Assembly: GCF_032681285.1 (NCBI RefSeq)
Contig: NZ_CP136336.1
Span: 731,001-795,000, forward strand
Source of the DNA: Piscinibacter gummiphilus
GTDB lineage: Bacteria > Pseudomonadota > Gammaproteobacteria > Burkholderiales > Burkholderiaceae_C
Length of the DNA: 64,000 nt
Direction: 5' to 3'
The notes below the pieces were generated by a model that was not told the DNA's origin, ran no database searches, and saw only the letters and a list, made by a program, of their open reading frames with translations. A program made the translations under genes and the position numbers. This document shows positions 1 through 8,388 of this stretch, in pieces. Numbering within the stretch: the first letter of the stretch is position 1; each line of letters begins with the position of its first letter.

Positions 1-251
1 GCCGAGAAGCCGCCGAACGGGTCGTGTGCGCGCTCGGCCTTCTGGCGCTCCAGCAGCTCGTGCTTGCGCGTCACGGGCAAGGAGGCGAGCGCTTCGCGCG
101 AGGTCACACCCGCGGCATCGACGCCGGCGAAGCGCTCGGCGAAGGCGGGCGTCTTCAGCGCCGCCGCCACCTGATGCGGCAGTGCCGCCATCAGGCGGGC
201 TTCGCGCACGGCCGGGTCTCGGTGCTCCAGCGCGTCGTAGAACTCAGTCAT
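1..251 (-). CDS. Phenylacetate-CoA ligase-like AMP-forming enzyme, N-terminal part (cut by window edge)
   Basis: Only the first 83 or so residues are present. They begin MTEFYDALEHRDP and contain the helical N-terminus (LPHQVAAALKTPAF, then ALASLPVTRKHEL) typical of the PaaK-like branch of adenylate-forming CoA ligases, which activate aromatic acids such as phenylacetate with ATP and CoA. The catalytic motifs lie beyond the window, so substrate cannot be judged. The start ATG overlaps the end of the upstream 100-residue gene by 8 bp, so it is the distal gene of the ABC transporter operon. A second, unrelated acyl-CoA ligase heads the same operon, suggesting import coupled to CoA activation (inference). 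Confidence 0.75.
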   Translation of the reverse strand, partial: MTEFYDALEHRDPAVREARLMAALPHQVAAALKTPAFAERFAGVDAAGVTSREALASLPVTRKHELLERQKAERAHDPFGGFS

Positions 252-546
252 CGCGATCGCTCCAGCCCGCCAGTTTCTTTTTCAAGGCCGCCACGTAGTC
301 GCGCAGCTCGGCCGCACTCTTGAAGCATTGCACCTGCCAGTCGGGCGAGCGGGCGGGCTGTTTCACCGTTTCGACCTTCAGCTGTGCGCCGTCGACGGCA
401 GCACGGGCAATCGCGGTGCCGCGCCTTTCAAACACGCCGCCTCGTTCGGTCAGGCCCGCCTCGCGCAGGTCGCGCTTCAAACGCTGCAAGGCCTCGTCGG
501 GCTTGAACGGCGGTGCCGCAAAGCCCCAGCCTTCGTCTTCACTCAT
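244..546 (-). CDS. Small conserved-looking protein of the transporter/CoA-ligase operon
   Basis: A 100-residue soluble protein that I do not recognise. It starts MSEDEGWGF, is rich in charged residues, has no signal peptide or membrane segment, and ends in a lysine-rich helix (VAALKKKLAG) followed by SDRDD. It lies 10 bp downstream of the livF-type gene and its stop overlaps the start of the PaaK-like ligase by 8 bp, so translational coupling within the operon is likely. Its position between transporter ATPase and ligase suggests an accessory role in the same pathway, but no function can be assigned from sequence. Confidence 0.65.
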   Translation of the reverse strand: MSEDEGWGFAAPPFKPDEALQRLKRDLREAGLTERGGVFERRGTAIARAAVDGAQLKVETVKQPARSPDWQVQCFKSAAELRDYVAALKKKLAGWSDRDD

Positions 547-556
547 GCCAGCCCCT

Positions 557-1363
557 TCATGCCAACCAGCGCTTGCGCCGCTTGTAGCTCTTCACGTCGC
601 GGAAGCTCTTGCGGTCGCCGCCACCCACGCCGAGGTAGAACTCCTTCACGTCCTCGTTCTCGCGCAGCGCCTTCGCTTCACCGTCCATCACCACACGGCC
701 GTTTTCCAGGATGTAGCCGTAGTCCGAATACTTCAGCGCGATGTTGGTGTTCTGCTCGGCCAGCAGGAAGGTCACGCGCTCCTTGGTGTTGAGGTCTTTC
801 ACGATCTCGAACACCTCGCTGACGATCTGCGGCGCAAGCCCCATCGAGGGCTCGTCGAGCAGCACCATCTTCGGGCTGGCCATGAGCGCGCGGCCGATGG
901 CACACATCTGCTGCTCGCCGCCCGAGGTGTAGGCCGCCTGCGACGTGCGGCGCGTCTTCAGGCGCGGGAAGTAGGCGTAGACCTTCTCCAGCGTCTCGGC
1001 GACCGCGGCCTTGCCGTCCTTGCGCGTGTAGGCGCCGGTGAGCAGGTTTTCCTCGATGGTGAGGTGGGCGAAGCAGTGCCGGCCTTCCATCACCTGCACC
1101 ACGCCGCGGTTCACCATCTCGGACGTCGACAGCTTCTCGATGCGCTCGCCGCGCAGTTCGATCGAGCCCTTGGTCACCTCGCCACGCTCGCCGGCCAGCA
1201 GGTTGCTGACCGCGCGCAGCGTGGTGGTCTTGCCGGCGCCGTTGCCGCCGAGCAGCGCCACGACCTTGCCATCGGGCACCTGCAACGAGACCCCCTTCAA
1301 CACGAGGATCACGTGGTTGTAGATGACCTCGATGCCGTTGACGTTGAGGAAGACGTTGCTCAT
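557..1363 (-). CDS. Branched-chain-amino-acid-type ABC transporter ATPase (LivF family)
   Basis: A 268-residue cytoplasmic ATPase. Walker A is GGNGAGKTT at residues 39-47, the signature is SGGEQQ at about 147-152, and Walker B (MVLLDEP) follows at about 167. It pairs with the LivG-type ATPase upstream to power the LivH/LivM-type permeases. It is about 30 residues longer than typical LivF because of a basic C-terminal tail (VKSYKRRKRWLA), which I associate with the LivF relatives found in CoA-ligase operons rather than true leucine transporters. The binding-protein gene ends 13 bp upstream. The substrate is not leucine-proven; an aromatic or other organic acid is a reasonable alternative. Confidence 0.88.
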   Translation of the reverse strand: MSNVFLNVNGIEVIYNHVILVLKGVSLQVPDGKVVALLGGNGAGKTTTLRAVSNLLAGERGEVTKGSIELRGERIEKLSTSEMVNRGVVQVMEGRHCFAHLTIEENLLTGAYTRKDGKAAVAETLEKVYAYFPRLKTRRTSQAAYTSGGEQQMCAIGRALMASPKMVLLDEPSMGLAPQIVSEVFEIVKDLNTKERVTFLLAEQNTNIALKYSDYGYILENGRVVMDGEAKALRENEDVKEFYLGVGGGDRKSFRDVKSYKRRKRWLA

Positions 1364-1376
1364 CGCGTTGCCGCCG

Positions 1377-2702
1377 TCAGCTCTGGCAGTCGGCCGGGGG
1401 GCGGCGGGTCAGCTTCTTTTCGCCGGCGTACTTCTCGGCCGAGTTCTTCACCAGCGGCCGGATCAGCGCCTCGTCGGCCTGCAGCCAGTCGGAGGCCCAG
1501 GTGAACTTGGCGCCGTCCCAGGTGTGCACCCGCGTCCAGGCCGAGCCCATGTGGTCGACACAGCTGGTGGAGACCGGCCGCAGCACACCCTTGAAGCCGA
1601 GCGCGTCGAGTTTGGCCTGCGTGAGGTTGAGGTTCTCGTAGCCCCAGCGTGCCTGCTCCCCGCTCATCACCTTGCCCTTGCCGAAGCGCTCTTGCGCCGC
1701 CCGCACGCCCTCGACGGCCAGCATCGCGCCGACCACGCCGCGCATGTAGAGCACCGAGCCCACCTCTTCCTTCGGGCCCGTGCCCTGGCCAGGGCCATGG
1801 ACCTTGCTCAGGATGTCTTGAACGACCGTCGATTGAGGCTCGGCACCGTGTTGCATCATCACCGCGCTGTAGCCCTTGGCCGCGGCGCCCACGTCGCGCA
1901 GGTCGGGCTCGGCGCCCGACCACCACGTGCCGAACATCTTCTCGCGCGGGTAGCCGGTGGCCACCGCTTCCTTGATGGCGGTGGGCGTCATCACGCCCCA
2001 GGTCTGCATCACCACGAAGTCGGGGCGCTGCTGGCGCACCTGCAGCCAGATGGCCTTCTGCTCCACGCCCGGCGCGGGCACGGGCAGCAGCAGCAGCTCG
2101 AAGCCGTGCATCGCCGCACGCTCCTGCATGATGGGCAGCAGCTCCTTGCCGAAGGGGCTGTCGTGGTAGACCACGCCGATCTTCTTGCCCTTCAACTTGT
2201 CCCACCCGCCTTCCTTCTTGGCGATGTGCTGAAGCACCGTGTCGCCCGCCACCCAGTAGTGGCCGATGAGCGGGAAGTTCCACTTGAAGATGCCGCCGTC
2301 GGCCGAGTCGCTGCGGCCGTAGCCCGAGGTGATGAGCGGCACCTTGTCGTTGGGGGCCTTCTCGGTGAGCGCGAAGGTGATGCCGGTCGACAGCGGCTGG
2401 AAGACGGTGGCGCCACCGTGCTTGCCCTTCAGGCGCTCGTAGCACTCGACACCCTTGTCGGTGGCGTAGGCGGTTTCGCATTCCTCGACCAGCGTCTTCA
2501 CGCCATTGATGCCGCCACGAAGGTTCACGAGCTTCATGTAGTCGGCGTAGCCGTTGGCAAACGGCGTCGCGTTGGGCGCAACGGGCCCGGTGCGGCCGGT
2601 GAGGCTCGGGAAGAACTGGACCTTGTCTTGCGCCAGGGCGGGCGTGGCGAGGTGGGCGGCCACGAGGGCCACGGTGAGAGCGATGGGCTTGAGGCGGTTC
2701 AT
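1377..2702 (-). CDS. Periplasmic binding protein of the LivK/LivJ type
   Basis: A 441-residue secreted protein. The chosen ATG gives a clear signal peptide (MNRLKPIALTVALVAAHLATPALA, cleavage near ALA-QDK) and has AGGAGA about 8 bases upstream; the open frame runs further upstream only through the preceding gene in another frame. The mature part has the type I periplasmic-binding fold features of the leucine-binding family (LTGRTGPVAPNATPFANGY near the N-terminus, then KKIGVVYHDSPFGKE). It captures the substrate for the adjacent permeases. The ligand cannot be read from the sequence. It sits between livM- and livF-type genes on the same strand. Confidence 0.88.
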   Translation of the reverse strand: MNRLKPIALTVALVAAHLATPALAQDKVQFFPSLTGRTGPVAPNATPFANGYADYMKLVNLRGGINGVKTLVEECETAYATDKGVECYERLKGKHGGATVFQPLSTGITFALTEKAPNDKVPLITSGYGRSDSADGGIFKWNFPLIGHYWVAGDTVLQHIAKKEGGWDKLKGKKIGVVYHDSPFGKELLPIMQERAAMHGFELLLLPVPAPGVEQKAIWLQVRQQRPDFVVMQTWGVMTPTAIKEAVATGYPREKMFGTWWSGAEPDLRDVGAAAKGYSAVMMQHGAEPQSTVVQDILSKVHGPGQGTGPKEEVGSVLYMRGVVGAMLAVEGVRAAQERFGKGKVMSGEQARWGYENLNLTQAKLDALGFKGVLRPVSTSCVDHMGSAWTRVHTWDGAKFTWASDWLQADEALIRPLVKNSAEKYAGEKKLTRRPPADCQS

Positions 2703-2740
2703 GGTGCTGTCTCCTGCTGTTGTCGGTGGGTCAGTGAGCG

Positions 2741-3805
2741 TCAATGAGGGAAAGGCCAGAGCCTGAGCTTTTCTTTCGCGGTGGACCACAGGCGTGCCAG
2801 GCCGTGCGGCTCCACGATGAGGAAGAAGACGATCAGGGCGCCGAAGATCATGTAGGTGAGGTGCGCGGCGAGCGCGGTGTCGATCGGGATGCCGAACCAG
2901 TACGGCAGGTTGTCGAGCACGATGGGCAGCACCACGATGAAGGCGGCGCCGAAGAAGCTGCCCATGATCGAGCCCAGCCCGCCGATGATCACCATGAAGA
3001 GCAACTGGAACGAGCGGTCGATGTTGAAGGCCGCCGGCTCCCACGAGCCCAGGTGCACGAAGCCCCACAGCGCGCCGGCCACGCCCACGATGAAGCTGCT
3101 GACCGCAAACGCGCTCAGCTTGGCGTAGACCGGCCGGATGCCGATGACGGCGGCGGCCACGTCCATGTCGCGGATGGCCATCCACTCGCGACCGATGTGG
3201 CCGCGCACCAGGTTCTTGGCCAGGAGCCCGAAGACGATCAGGAAGGCCAGGCAGAAGAGGTACTTCTGCACCGGCGTGTCGATGGGCAGGCCGAACACGT
3301 TCATGCCCGCCACGCTCACCGAGCCCGACGACGAATCGTTGGTGAACCACTTGATGCGCAGGAAGGACCAGTCGATGAAGAACTGCGCGGCCAGCGTGGC
3401 GACCGCGAGGTACAGGCCCTTGATGCGCAGCGACGGGATGCCGAAGAGCACCCCCACCACCGTGGCGCACACACCGCCCATCAGCAGCGACACGATGAGC
3501 GGCATGCCCTCGATGCGCACCTGGAAGTTGTAGGCCGCATACGCTCCCACCGCCATGAAGGCACCGGTGCCGAGCGAGATCTGCCCGCAGTAGCCGACGA
3601 GGATGTTGAGCCCGAGCGCGGCCAGCGACAGGATGAGGAACGGGATCAGCACCGCGCGGAAGAAGTACTCTGGCATCACGAGCGGCACCACGGCGAGCGC
3701 GAAGACCAGCAGCAGCGCCATGACGACGCGGTCTTGCGCGATCGGGAAGATCTGCTGGTCGGCGCGGTAGCTGGTCTTGAACTGGCCGTTTTCTCTGTAG
3801 AGCAT
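2741..3805 (-). CDS. Branched-chain-amino-acid-type ABC permease (LivM family)
   Basis: A 354-residue inner-membrane protein with many hydrophobic segments, starting near residue 25 (VVMALLLVFALAVVPLVM). It carries the LivM-family EAA-like cytoplasmic loop (RAIRDMDVAAAVIGI in the shape WMAIRDMD...). It has a longer hydrophilic N-terminus (FKTSYRADQQIFP) than E. coli LivM. It forms the translocation channel with the LivH-type permease, whose gene ends 2 bp upstream. The spacing to the binding-protein gene is 38 bp. Confidence 0.88.
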   Translation of the reverse strand: MLYRENGQFKTSYRADQQIFPIAQDRVVMALLLVFALAVVPLVMPEYFFRAVLIPFLILSLAALGLNILVGYCGQISLGTGAFMAVGAYAAYNFQVRIEGMPLIVSLLMGGVCATVVGVLFGIPSLRIKGLYLAVATLAAQFFIDWSFLRIKWFTNDSSSGSVSVAGMNVFGLPIDTPVQKYLFCLAFLIVFGLLAKNLVRGHIGREWMAIRDMDVAAAVIGIRPVYAKLSAFAVSSFIVGVAGALWGFVHLGSWEPAAFNIDRSFQLLFMVIIGGLGSIMGSFFGAAFIVVLPIVLDNLPYWFGIPIDTALAAHLTYMIFGALIVFFLIVEPHGLARLWSTAKEKLRLWPFPH

Positions 3806-3807
3806 GT

Positions 3808-4737
3808 TCAGACCCGATCAATGATTTTTTCGCCGAACAAGCCCTGCGGGCGGACCAGCAGGAACACGAGCGCCAGCACGTAGGCGAACCAGATCTCGAT
3901 CCCGCCGCCGAACATCGGCCCGATGTAGACCTCGGAGAGCTTCTCGCCCACGCCGATGATCAGCCCGCCGAGGATGGCGCCCGGCACCGAGGTGAGGCCA
4001 CCGAGGATCACCACCGGCAACGCCTTCAGCGCCACCAGCGACAGCGAGAACTGCACGCCGAGCTTGCTGCCCCAGATGATCCCGGCGACGAGCGCGACGA
4101 AGCCCGCGATCGACCACACGATCACCCAGATGCGCGAGAGCGGGATGCCGATCGACTGTGCGGCCTGGTGGTCGTCGGCCACCGCACGAAGGGCCCGGCC
4201 GGTGGCCGTCTTCTGGAAGAAGAGGCTGAGCGCGGCCACCAGCACCCCCGCGATGGCCGCGGCATAGAGGTCTTCCTTGCTGACGAGGATGCCGCCCTGG
4301 AACGTGCTCTCCATCAGGAAGAGCGGGTCCTTCGGCAGGCCGATGTCGATCTTGTAGATGGCGTTGCCGAAGAGCGTCTGGCCCAGGCCGTCGAGGAAAT
4401 AGGCGATGCCGAGCGTGGCCATCAGGAGCGTCACGCCTTCCTGGTTGACGAGCTTGCCGAGCACCAGCCGCTCGATCACCCAGGCCACCACCACCATCAG
4501 CAGCATCGCCGCCACGATCGCCAGCAGGTTGGCGAGCAGCTTGCTGTCCAGCGCCAGGAGCTTCGGGAACCATTCCGAGAAGCGCGCCATCGCGAGCGCG
4601 GCGAAGAGCACCATCGCGCCCTGCGCGAAGTTGAAGACGCCGCTCGCCTTGAAGATCAGCACGAAACCGAGCGCGATCAGCGAATACAGCATGCCGGCCA
4701 TCAGGCCGCCGAAGAGGGTTTCGAGGAAGAAGCCCAT
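3808..4737 (-). CDS. Branched-chain-amino-acid-type ABC permease (LivH family)
   Basis: A 309-residue inner-membrane permease beginning MGFFLETLFGGLMAGMLYSL. It has the conserved LivH features GVFNFAQGAM near residues 33-42 and the cytoplasmic loop with RAVADDHQAAQSIGI that contacts the ATPase. The length matches the family. It starts one base after the livG-type gene ends and is followed two bases later by the livM-type gene, so the transporter genes form one tight operon. Confidence 0.9.
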   Translation of the reverse strand: MGFFLETLFGGLMAGMLYSLIALGFVLIFKASGVFNFAQGAMVLFAALAMARFSEWFPKLLALDSKLLANLLAIVAAMLLMVVVAWVIERLVLGKLVNQEGVTLLMATLGIAYFLDGLGQTLFGNAIYKIDIGLPKDPLFLMESTFQGGILVSKEDLYAAAIAGVLVAALSLFFQKTATGRALRAVADDHQAAQSIGIPLSRIWVIVWSIAGFVALVAGIIWGSKLGVQFSLSLVALKALPVVILGGLTSVPGAILGGLIIGVGEKLSEVYIGPMFGGGIEIWFAYVLALVFLLVRPQGLFGEKIIDRV

Positions 4738-4738
4738 G

Positions 4739-5518
4739 TCAGTGACCCGCTCCGAGGTAGGCGTTGATGACGTCGGGGTTGCGGCGCACGTCGTCGGGCG
4801 TGCCGTCGCCGATCTTCTTGCCGTAGTCGAGCACCACCACGCGGTCGCTGATGTCCATCACCACGCCCATGTCGTGCTCGATCAGCACGATGGTGGTGCC
4901 GTACTCGTCGTTCACATCGAGGATGAAGCGGCTCATGTCCTGCTTCTCTTCCACGTTCATGCCGGCCATCGGCTCGTCGAGCAGCAACAGCGAGGGCTCC
5001 ATCGCGAGCGCCCGCCCGAGGTCCACGCGCTTTTGCAGGCCGTAGGGCAGGCGGCCGACGGGCGTCTTGCGGTAGGCCTGGATCTCGAGGAAATCGATGA
5101 TGCGTTCGACGAACTCGCGATGCGCGATCTCCTCGCGTTCGGCGGCACCCCAGCGGATGGCCTGCTGGAAGAGGTTGCTCTTCATGCGCAGGTTGCGCCC
5201 GGTCATGATGTTGTCGAGCACGCTCATGCCCTTGAAGAGCGCGAGGTTCTGGAAGGTGCGCGCCACGCCCATCTCGGCCACCTGGCGCGAGCTCATGTGC
5301 TTGAACGACTTTCCCTTGAGCGTGATCGAGCCCTGCTGCGGCGTGTAGACGCCGTTGATGCAGTTGAGCATGCTGCTCTTGCCCGCGCCGTTGGGCCCGA
5401 TGATGGCGCGCACCTCGTGCTCGCGCACGTCGAAGCTGATGTCGGTGAGCGCCTTCACGCCGCCGAACGACAGCGAGATGTTCTGCACCTCGAGGATGAC
5501 CTCGCCGATCTTTCTCAT
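4739..5518 (-). CDS. Branched-chain-amino-acid-type ABC transporter ATPase (LivG family)
   Basis: A 259-residue cytoplasmic ATPase. Walker A is GPNGAGKS at residues 41-48. The family-specific signature region reads RLPYGLQKRVDLGRAL, with the expected YG-Q pattern, and Walker B is LLLLDEP followed by MAGMNVEE, a LivG hallmark. The C-terminal portion carries LIEHDMGVVM, containing the switch histidine. The start ATG overlaps the stop of the upstream acyl-CoA ligase gene (ATGA). Partner ATPase is the LivF-type gene three genes downstream. Confidence 0.9.
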   Translation of the reverse strand: MRKIGEVILEVQNISLSFGGVKALTDISFDVREHEVRAIIGPNGAGKSSMLNCINGVYTPQQGSITLKGKSFKHMSSRQVAEMGVARTFQNLALFKGMSVLDNIMTGRNLRMKSNLFQQAIRWGAAEREEIAHREFVERIIDFLEIQAYRKTPVGRLPYGLQKRVDLGRALAMEPSLLLLDEPMAGMNVEEKQDMSRFILDVNDEYGTTIVLIEHDMGVVMDISDRVVVLDYGKKIGDGTPDDVRRNPDVINAYLGAGH

Positions 5519-7464
5519 GCGGCCCTCCGCATCGCGGGGAAGGTCTTCACGTCGGCGATCTTCAAGGTGGCGGCCACCATGCCGCTGCGGCCATCCTCGA
5601 ACTTCACGGCCGTCTCGATGTACTGCTCGCTCTTGCCGCCGTAGAGCGCATCCACCAGCACGTTGTAGCGCTCGCCGATTAAGCCGCGCCGCACCTTGCG
5701 CGTGCGGGTGAGCTCGCCGTCGTCGGCGTCGAGCTCCTTGTGCAGGATGAGGAAGCGGCTGACCTGGCTGCCGGCGAGCTTCTCGTCGGCGGCGAGGTCG
5801 GCGTTGACCTTCTCGATGCAGTCGCGCACGAGCTCGTACACCTCGGGCTTCTGTGCGAGGTCGGTGTAGCCGGCATAGGGCAGGTTGCGTCGCTCGGCCC
5901 AGTTGCCCACGGCTTCCATGTCGATGTTGATGAAGGTGCAGACCTTGTCGCGCCCGTCGCCGAAGGCCACCGCCTCCTTGATGTAGGGGAAGAACTTGAG
6001 CTTGTTCTCCACGTACTTCGGGGCAAACATCGCGCCCGCATTCGGCCCACTGCCGATGCGGCCCACGTCTTTCGCGCGGTCGATGATCTTGAGGTGGCCC
6101 TGCGCGTCCATGAAGCCGGCGTCACCGGTGTGGTACCAGCCTTCGGCGTCGAGCACCTCGGCGGTGGCGGCTTCGTTCTTGTAGTAGCCACGCAGAAGGC
6201 CCGACGAGCGCACGAGGATCTCGCCGCTGTCCTTCACCTTGATCTCCACGCCTTCGATGGGCACGCCCACGGTGTCGGCACGCGCCTGGTCGTCGGGCTG
6301 CAGGCACACGAACACGGCGGTCTCGGTCGAACCGTAGAGCTGCTTCAGATTGACGCCGATCGAGCGGTAGAAGGTGAAAAGGTCGGGGCCGATGGCCTCG
6401 CCCGCGGTGTATGCCACGCGCACGCGCGAGAGGCCGAGCGTGTTGCGCAGCGGGCCGTAGATGAAGAGCGTGCCCAGCATGTAGCGCAGGCGGTCGAGCG
6501 CGCCCACCGGCTTACCGTCCATCAACGCGGGCCCCACGCGCCGCGCCAGCGCCATGCAGCGCTGGAAGAGCCAGCGCTTCGGCGCGCTCGCATCTTCCAT
6601 GCGGATCATCACGGTGGTGAGCAGGCCCTCGAAGACGCGTGGTGGCGCGAAGTAGTAGGTGGGCCCCACTTCGCGCAGGTCGATCGACACGGTGTTGGCC
6701 GACTCGGGGCAGTTCACCACGTAGCCGCAGGCGAGCCACTGCGCGTACGAGAACACGTTCTGGCCGATCCACGCGAGCGGCAGGTAGGCCAGCACCTCTT
6801 CGGCTTCAGTGAGCTTGTCGAAACGCGCGCCGGCCACGGCGCGGTCGATCAGCGAGAGGTGCGTGTGCACCACGCCCTTCGGGTTGCCGGTGGTGCCCGA
6901 GGTGAAGAACATCGCGGCCACGTCGCTGGGCTGCACCTTGGCCACCTCGGCGTCGAAGAAGCCGGCATGCGCCGAGTTGAAGCTCTCGCCCTCGTGCACC
7001 AGCGCGTCGAGCGAGGCAAGGCCCGGCTCGCTGTAGTGGCGCAGCCCGCGCGGGTCGTCGTACCAGATGCGCTGCAGGGCCGGGCACTGCGGGCGGATCT
7101 CGAGCAGCTTGTCGACCTGCTCCTGGTCTTCGACGACGGCGAAGCCGATCTCGGCGTTGAAGAGCGGGAACACGAACTCGGCGGCCACCGCGTCTTGGTA
7201 GAGCGGCACCGGGATGGCACCGAGCGATTGCGCCGCGAGCAGCGTGGCGTAGAGGCGCGGCCGGTTGTCGCCGATCACGACCACATGCTGGCCCCGCTGC
7301 AAGCCCGCCGCCGCAAGGCCACCGGCCAGGGCCCGCACGAGGGCGGCGAGCTGCTGCCACGAGAGCGTCTGCCAGATGCCGAATGCCTTCTCGCGCAACG
7401 CGGGCGCCGTGGGCCGCTTGGCAGCGTGCTCCAGCAGCAGGTGCGGAAAGGTGGTGTTCGCCAC
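5515..7464 (-). CDS. AMP-binding acyl-CoA ligase heading the ABC transporter operon
   Basis: A 649-residue cytoplasmic adenylate-forming enzyme of the long-chain acyl-CoA synthetase (FadD15/FAA1-like) branch. The phosphate-binding loop FFTSGTTGNPKGVVHTH lies near residue 190, and the adenylate motif GWYHTGDAGFMDAQGHLKIIDR is at about 435-460. It converts a carboxylic acid to its CoA thioester through an acyl-AMP. Translation starts at a GTG preceded by GAGG. It is the first gene of the minus-strand operon and overlaps the livG-type gene by 4 bp, so uptake and activation are probably co-expressed. Long-chain fatty acid, branched-chain acid or aromatic acid are all possible substrates. Confidence 0.85.
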   Translation of the reverse strand: MANTTFPHLLLEHAAKRPTAPALREKAFGIWQTLSWQQLAALVRALAGGLAAAGLQRGQHVVVIGDNRPRLYATLLAAQSLGAIPVPLYQDAVAAEFVFPLFNAEIGFAVVEDQEQVDKLLEIRPQCPALQRIWYDDPRGLRHYSEPGLASLDALVHEGESFNSAHAGFFDAEVAKVQPSDVAAMFFTSGTTGNPKGVVHTHLSLIDRAVAGARFDKLTEAEEVLAYLPLAWIGQNVFSYAQWLACGYVVNCPESANTVSIDLREVGPTYYFAPPRVFEGLLTTVMIRMEDASAPKRWLFQRCMALARRVGPALMDGKPVGALDRLRYMLGTLFIYGPLRNTLGLSRVRVAYTAGEAIGPDLFTFYRSIGVNLKQLYGSTETAVFVCLQPDDQARADTVGVPIEGVEIKVKDSGEILVRSSGLLRGYYKNEAATAEVLDAEGWYHTGDAGFMDAQGHLKIIDRAKDVGRIGSGPNAGAMFAPKYVENKLKFFPYIKEAVAFGDGRDKVCTFINIDMEAVGNWAERRNLPYAGYTDLAQKPEVYELVRDCIEKVNADLAADEKLAGSQVSRFLILHKELDADDGELTRTRKVRRGLIGERYNVLVDALYGGKSEQYIETAVKFEDGRSGMVAATLKIADVKTFPAMRRAA

Positions 7465-7514
7465 AGCAACCTCGTCTCTCGGGGAGTGGGTGTGAGGCGG
7501 ACTGTAGGAAGAAG

Positions 7515-7543
7515 TTTGACGTCAGGATGTCGTTCTGACGACA
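7515..7543. promoter_or_regulatory. Pair of small palindromes in the ligase/Crp-Fnr divergent promoter region
   Basis: The 111-bp divergent gap contains a perfect TGACGTCA palindrome at 7517-7524 and, 3 bp on, a 6-bp inverted repeat TGTCGT/ACGACA (7528-7533 and 7538-7543) with a 4-base spacer. Paired dyads between a Crp/Fnr-type gene and the operon facing it are what a regulator-binding site would look like. The sequence does not match the E. coli CRP (TGTGA) or FNR (TTGAT) half-sites, so a family-specific site is inferred. Confidence 0.4.
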
Positions 7544-7575
7544 ATCCTAGGGACTCTCCCCTTGGTTCTTTCCCG

Positions 7576-8319
7576 ATGCCTTTTCCGATGCGCACCGCAC
7601 CCGAGGCCTCGTCATCCGCACCGCCGTTGCATGCGCGAGCACGCGCGGCCACGCCGGCCGAGCGGGCCGACATCCCCTGGCTCAAGATGCTCGATGCCGA
7701 CGAGCACGCGCGTGCCATCGCCGACCTCAAGGTGGTGAACGTCGAGACCGGCGAGCTGCTGTGCCGCGTGGGCCGTCCGGCGACCTTCTGGTTCGGCGTG
7801 GTCGACGGCCTGCTCAAGATGAGCAACGACAGCGCGAGCGGCATTCCCATCACCTTCACCGGCGTGCCGCCGGGCGGCTGGTTTGGCGAAGGCACGGTGC
7901 TCAAGCGCGAGAGCTACCGCTACAACATCCAGGCGCTGCGCAAGAGCGTGGTCGCGGGCATCTCGGTGGAGACCTTCCACTGGCTCATCGACCGCAGCAT
8001 CCCGTTCAACCGCTTCGTGATGCAGCAGTTGAACGAGCGCCTCGGCCAGTTCATCGGCGCCCGCGAGATCGACCGCATGAACGACCCCGACGTGAAGGTG
8101 GCGCGCAGCCTCGCGGCGCTCTTCCACCCGACGCTCTACCCGGGGGTGGGCTCGATGCTCAAGATCACCCAGCAGGAGCTGGGCTACCTCGTGGGCCTGT
8201 CACGGCAGCGGGTGAACGAAGCGCTGCACGCGCTGCAGGCACTCGGCCTGATCCGCATCGAGTACGGCGGGCTTCGCGTGATGGACCTGGAAGGGCTGCG
8301 CCGGCAAGTCGCGCCGTGA
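7576..8319 (+). CDS. Crp/Fnr-family transcriptional regulator
   Basis: A 247-residue protein. An N-terminal cyclic-nucleotide-binding-like beta-roll (VVNVETGELLCRVGRPATFWFG, then PPGGWFGEGTVLK) is followed by a long dimerisation helix and a C-terminal winged helix with LKITQQELGYLVGLSRQRVNEAL. The glycine/phosphate-binding cassette is not a clear cAMP-binding match, and no N-terminal cysteine cluster for an Fe-S centre is present. I chose the ATG of MPFPMRTAPE; a second ATG four codons later is possible. It is divergent from the CoA ligase/ABC operon and is its most likely regulator. Confidence 0.85.
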   Translation: MPFPMRTAPEASSSAPPLHARARAATPAERADIPWLKMLDADEHARAIADLKVVNVETGELLCRVGRPATFWFGVVDGLLKMSNDSASGIPITFTGVPPGGWFGEGTVLKRESYRYNIQALRKSVVAGISVETFHWLIDRSIPFNRFVMQQLNERLGQFIGAREIDRMNDPDVKVARSLAALFHPTLYPGVGSMLKITQQELGYLVGLSRQRVNEALHALQALGLIRIEYGGLRVMDLEGLRRQVAP

Positions 8320-8388
8320 GGTGGCGCGTTCAACCCGAGCCGGCCGAAGTGCCTGACGTTTGACGTGAGAGGCGTCGGGCCGCACTGT

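Noticed and set aside
1377..3821. An apparent 814-residue fusion covering the binding protein and livM region
   Set aside because: The upstream part is livM read in the wrong frame; the binding protein has its own ATG with signal peptide and AGGAGA at 2702.
5740..7575. A long N-terminal extension of the Crp/Fnr regulator
   Set aside because: It is antisense to the CoA ligase gene; the regulator starts at the ATG at 7576 where family similarity begins.
8358..8366. A second GTTTGACGT as a possible operator downstream of the Crp/Fnr gene
   Set aside because: It is between two convergent gene ends, has no dyad and is only 9 bp long; chance is likely.
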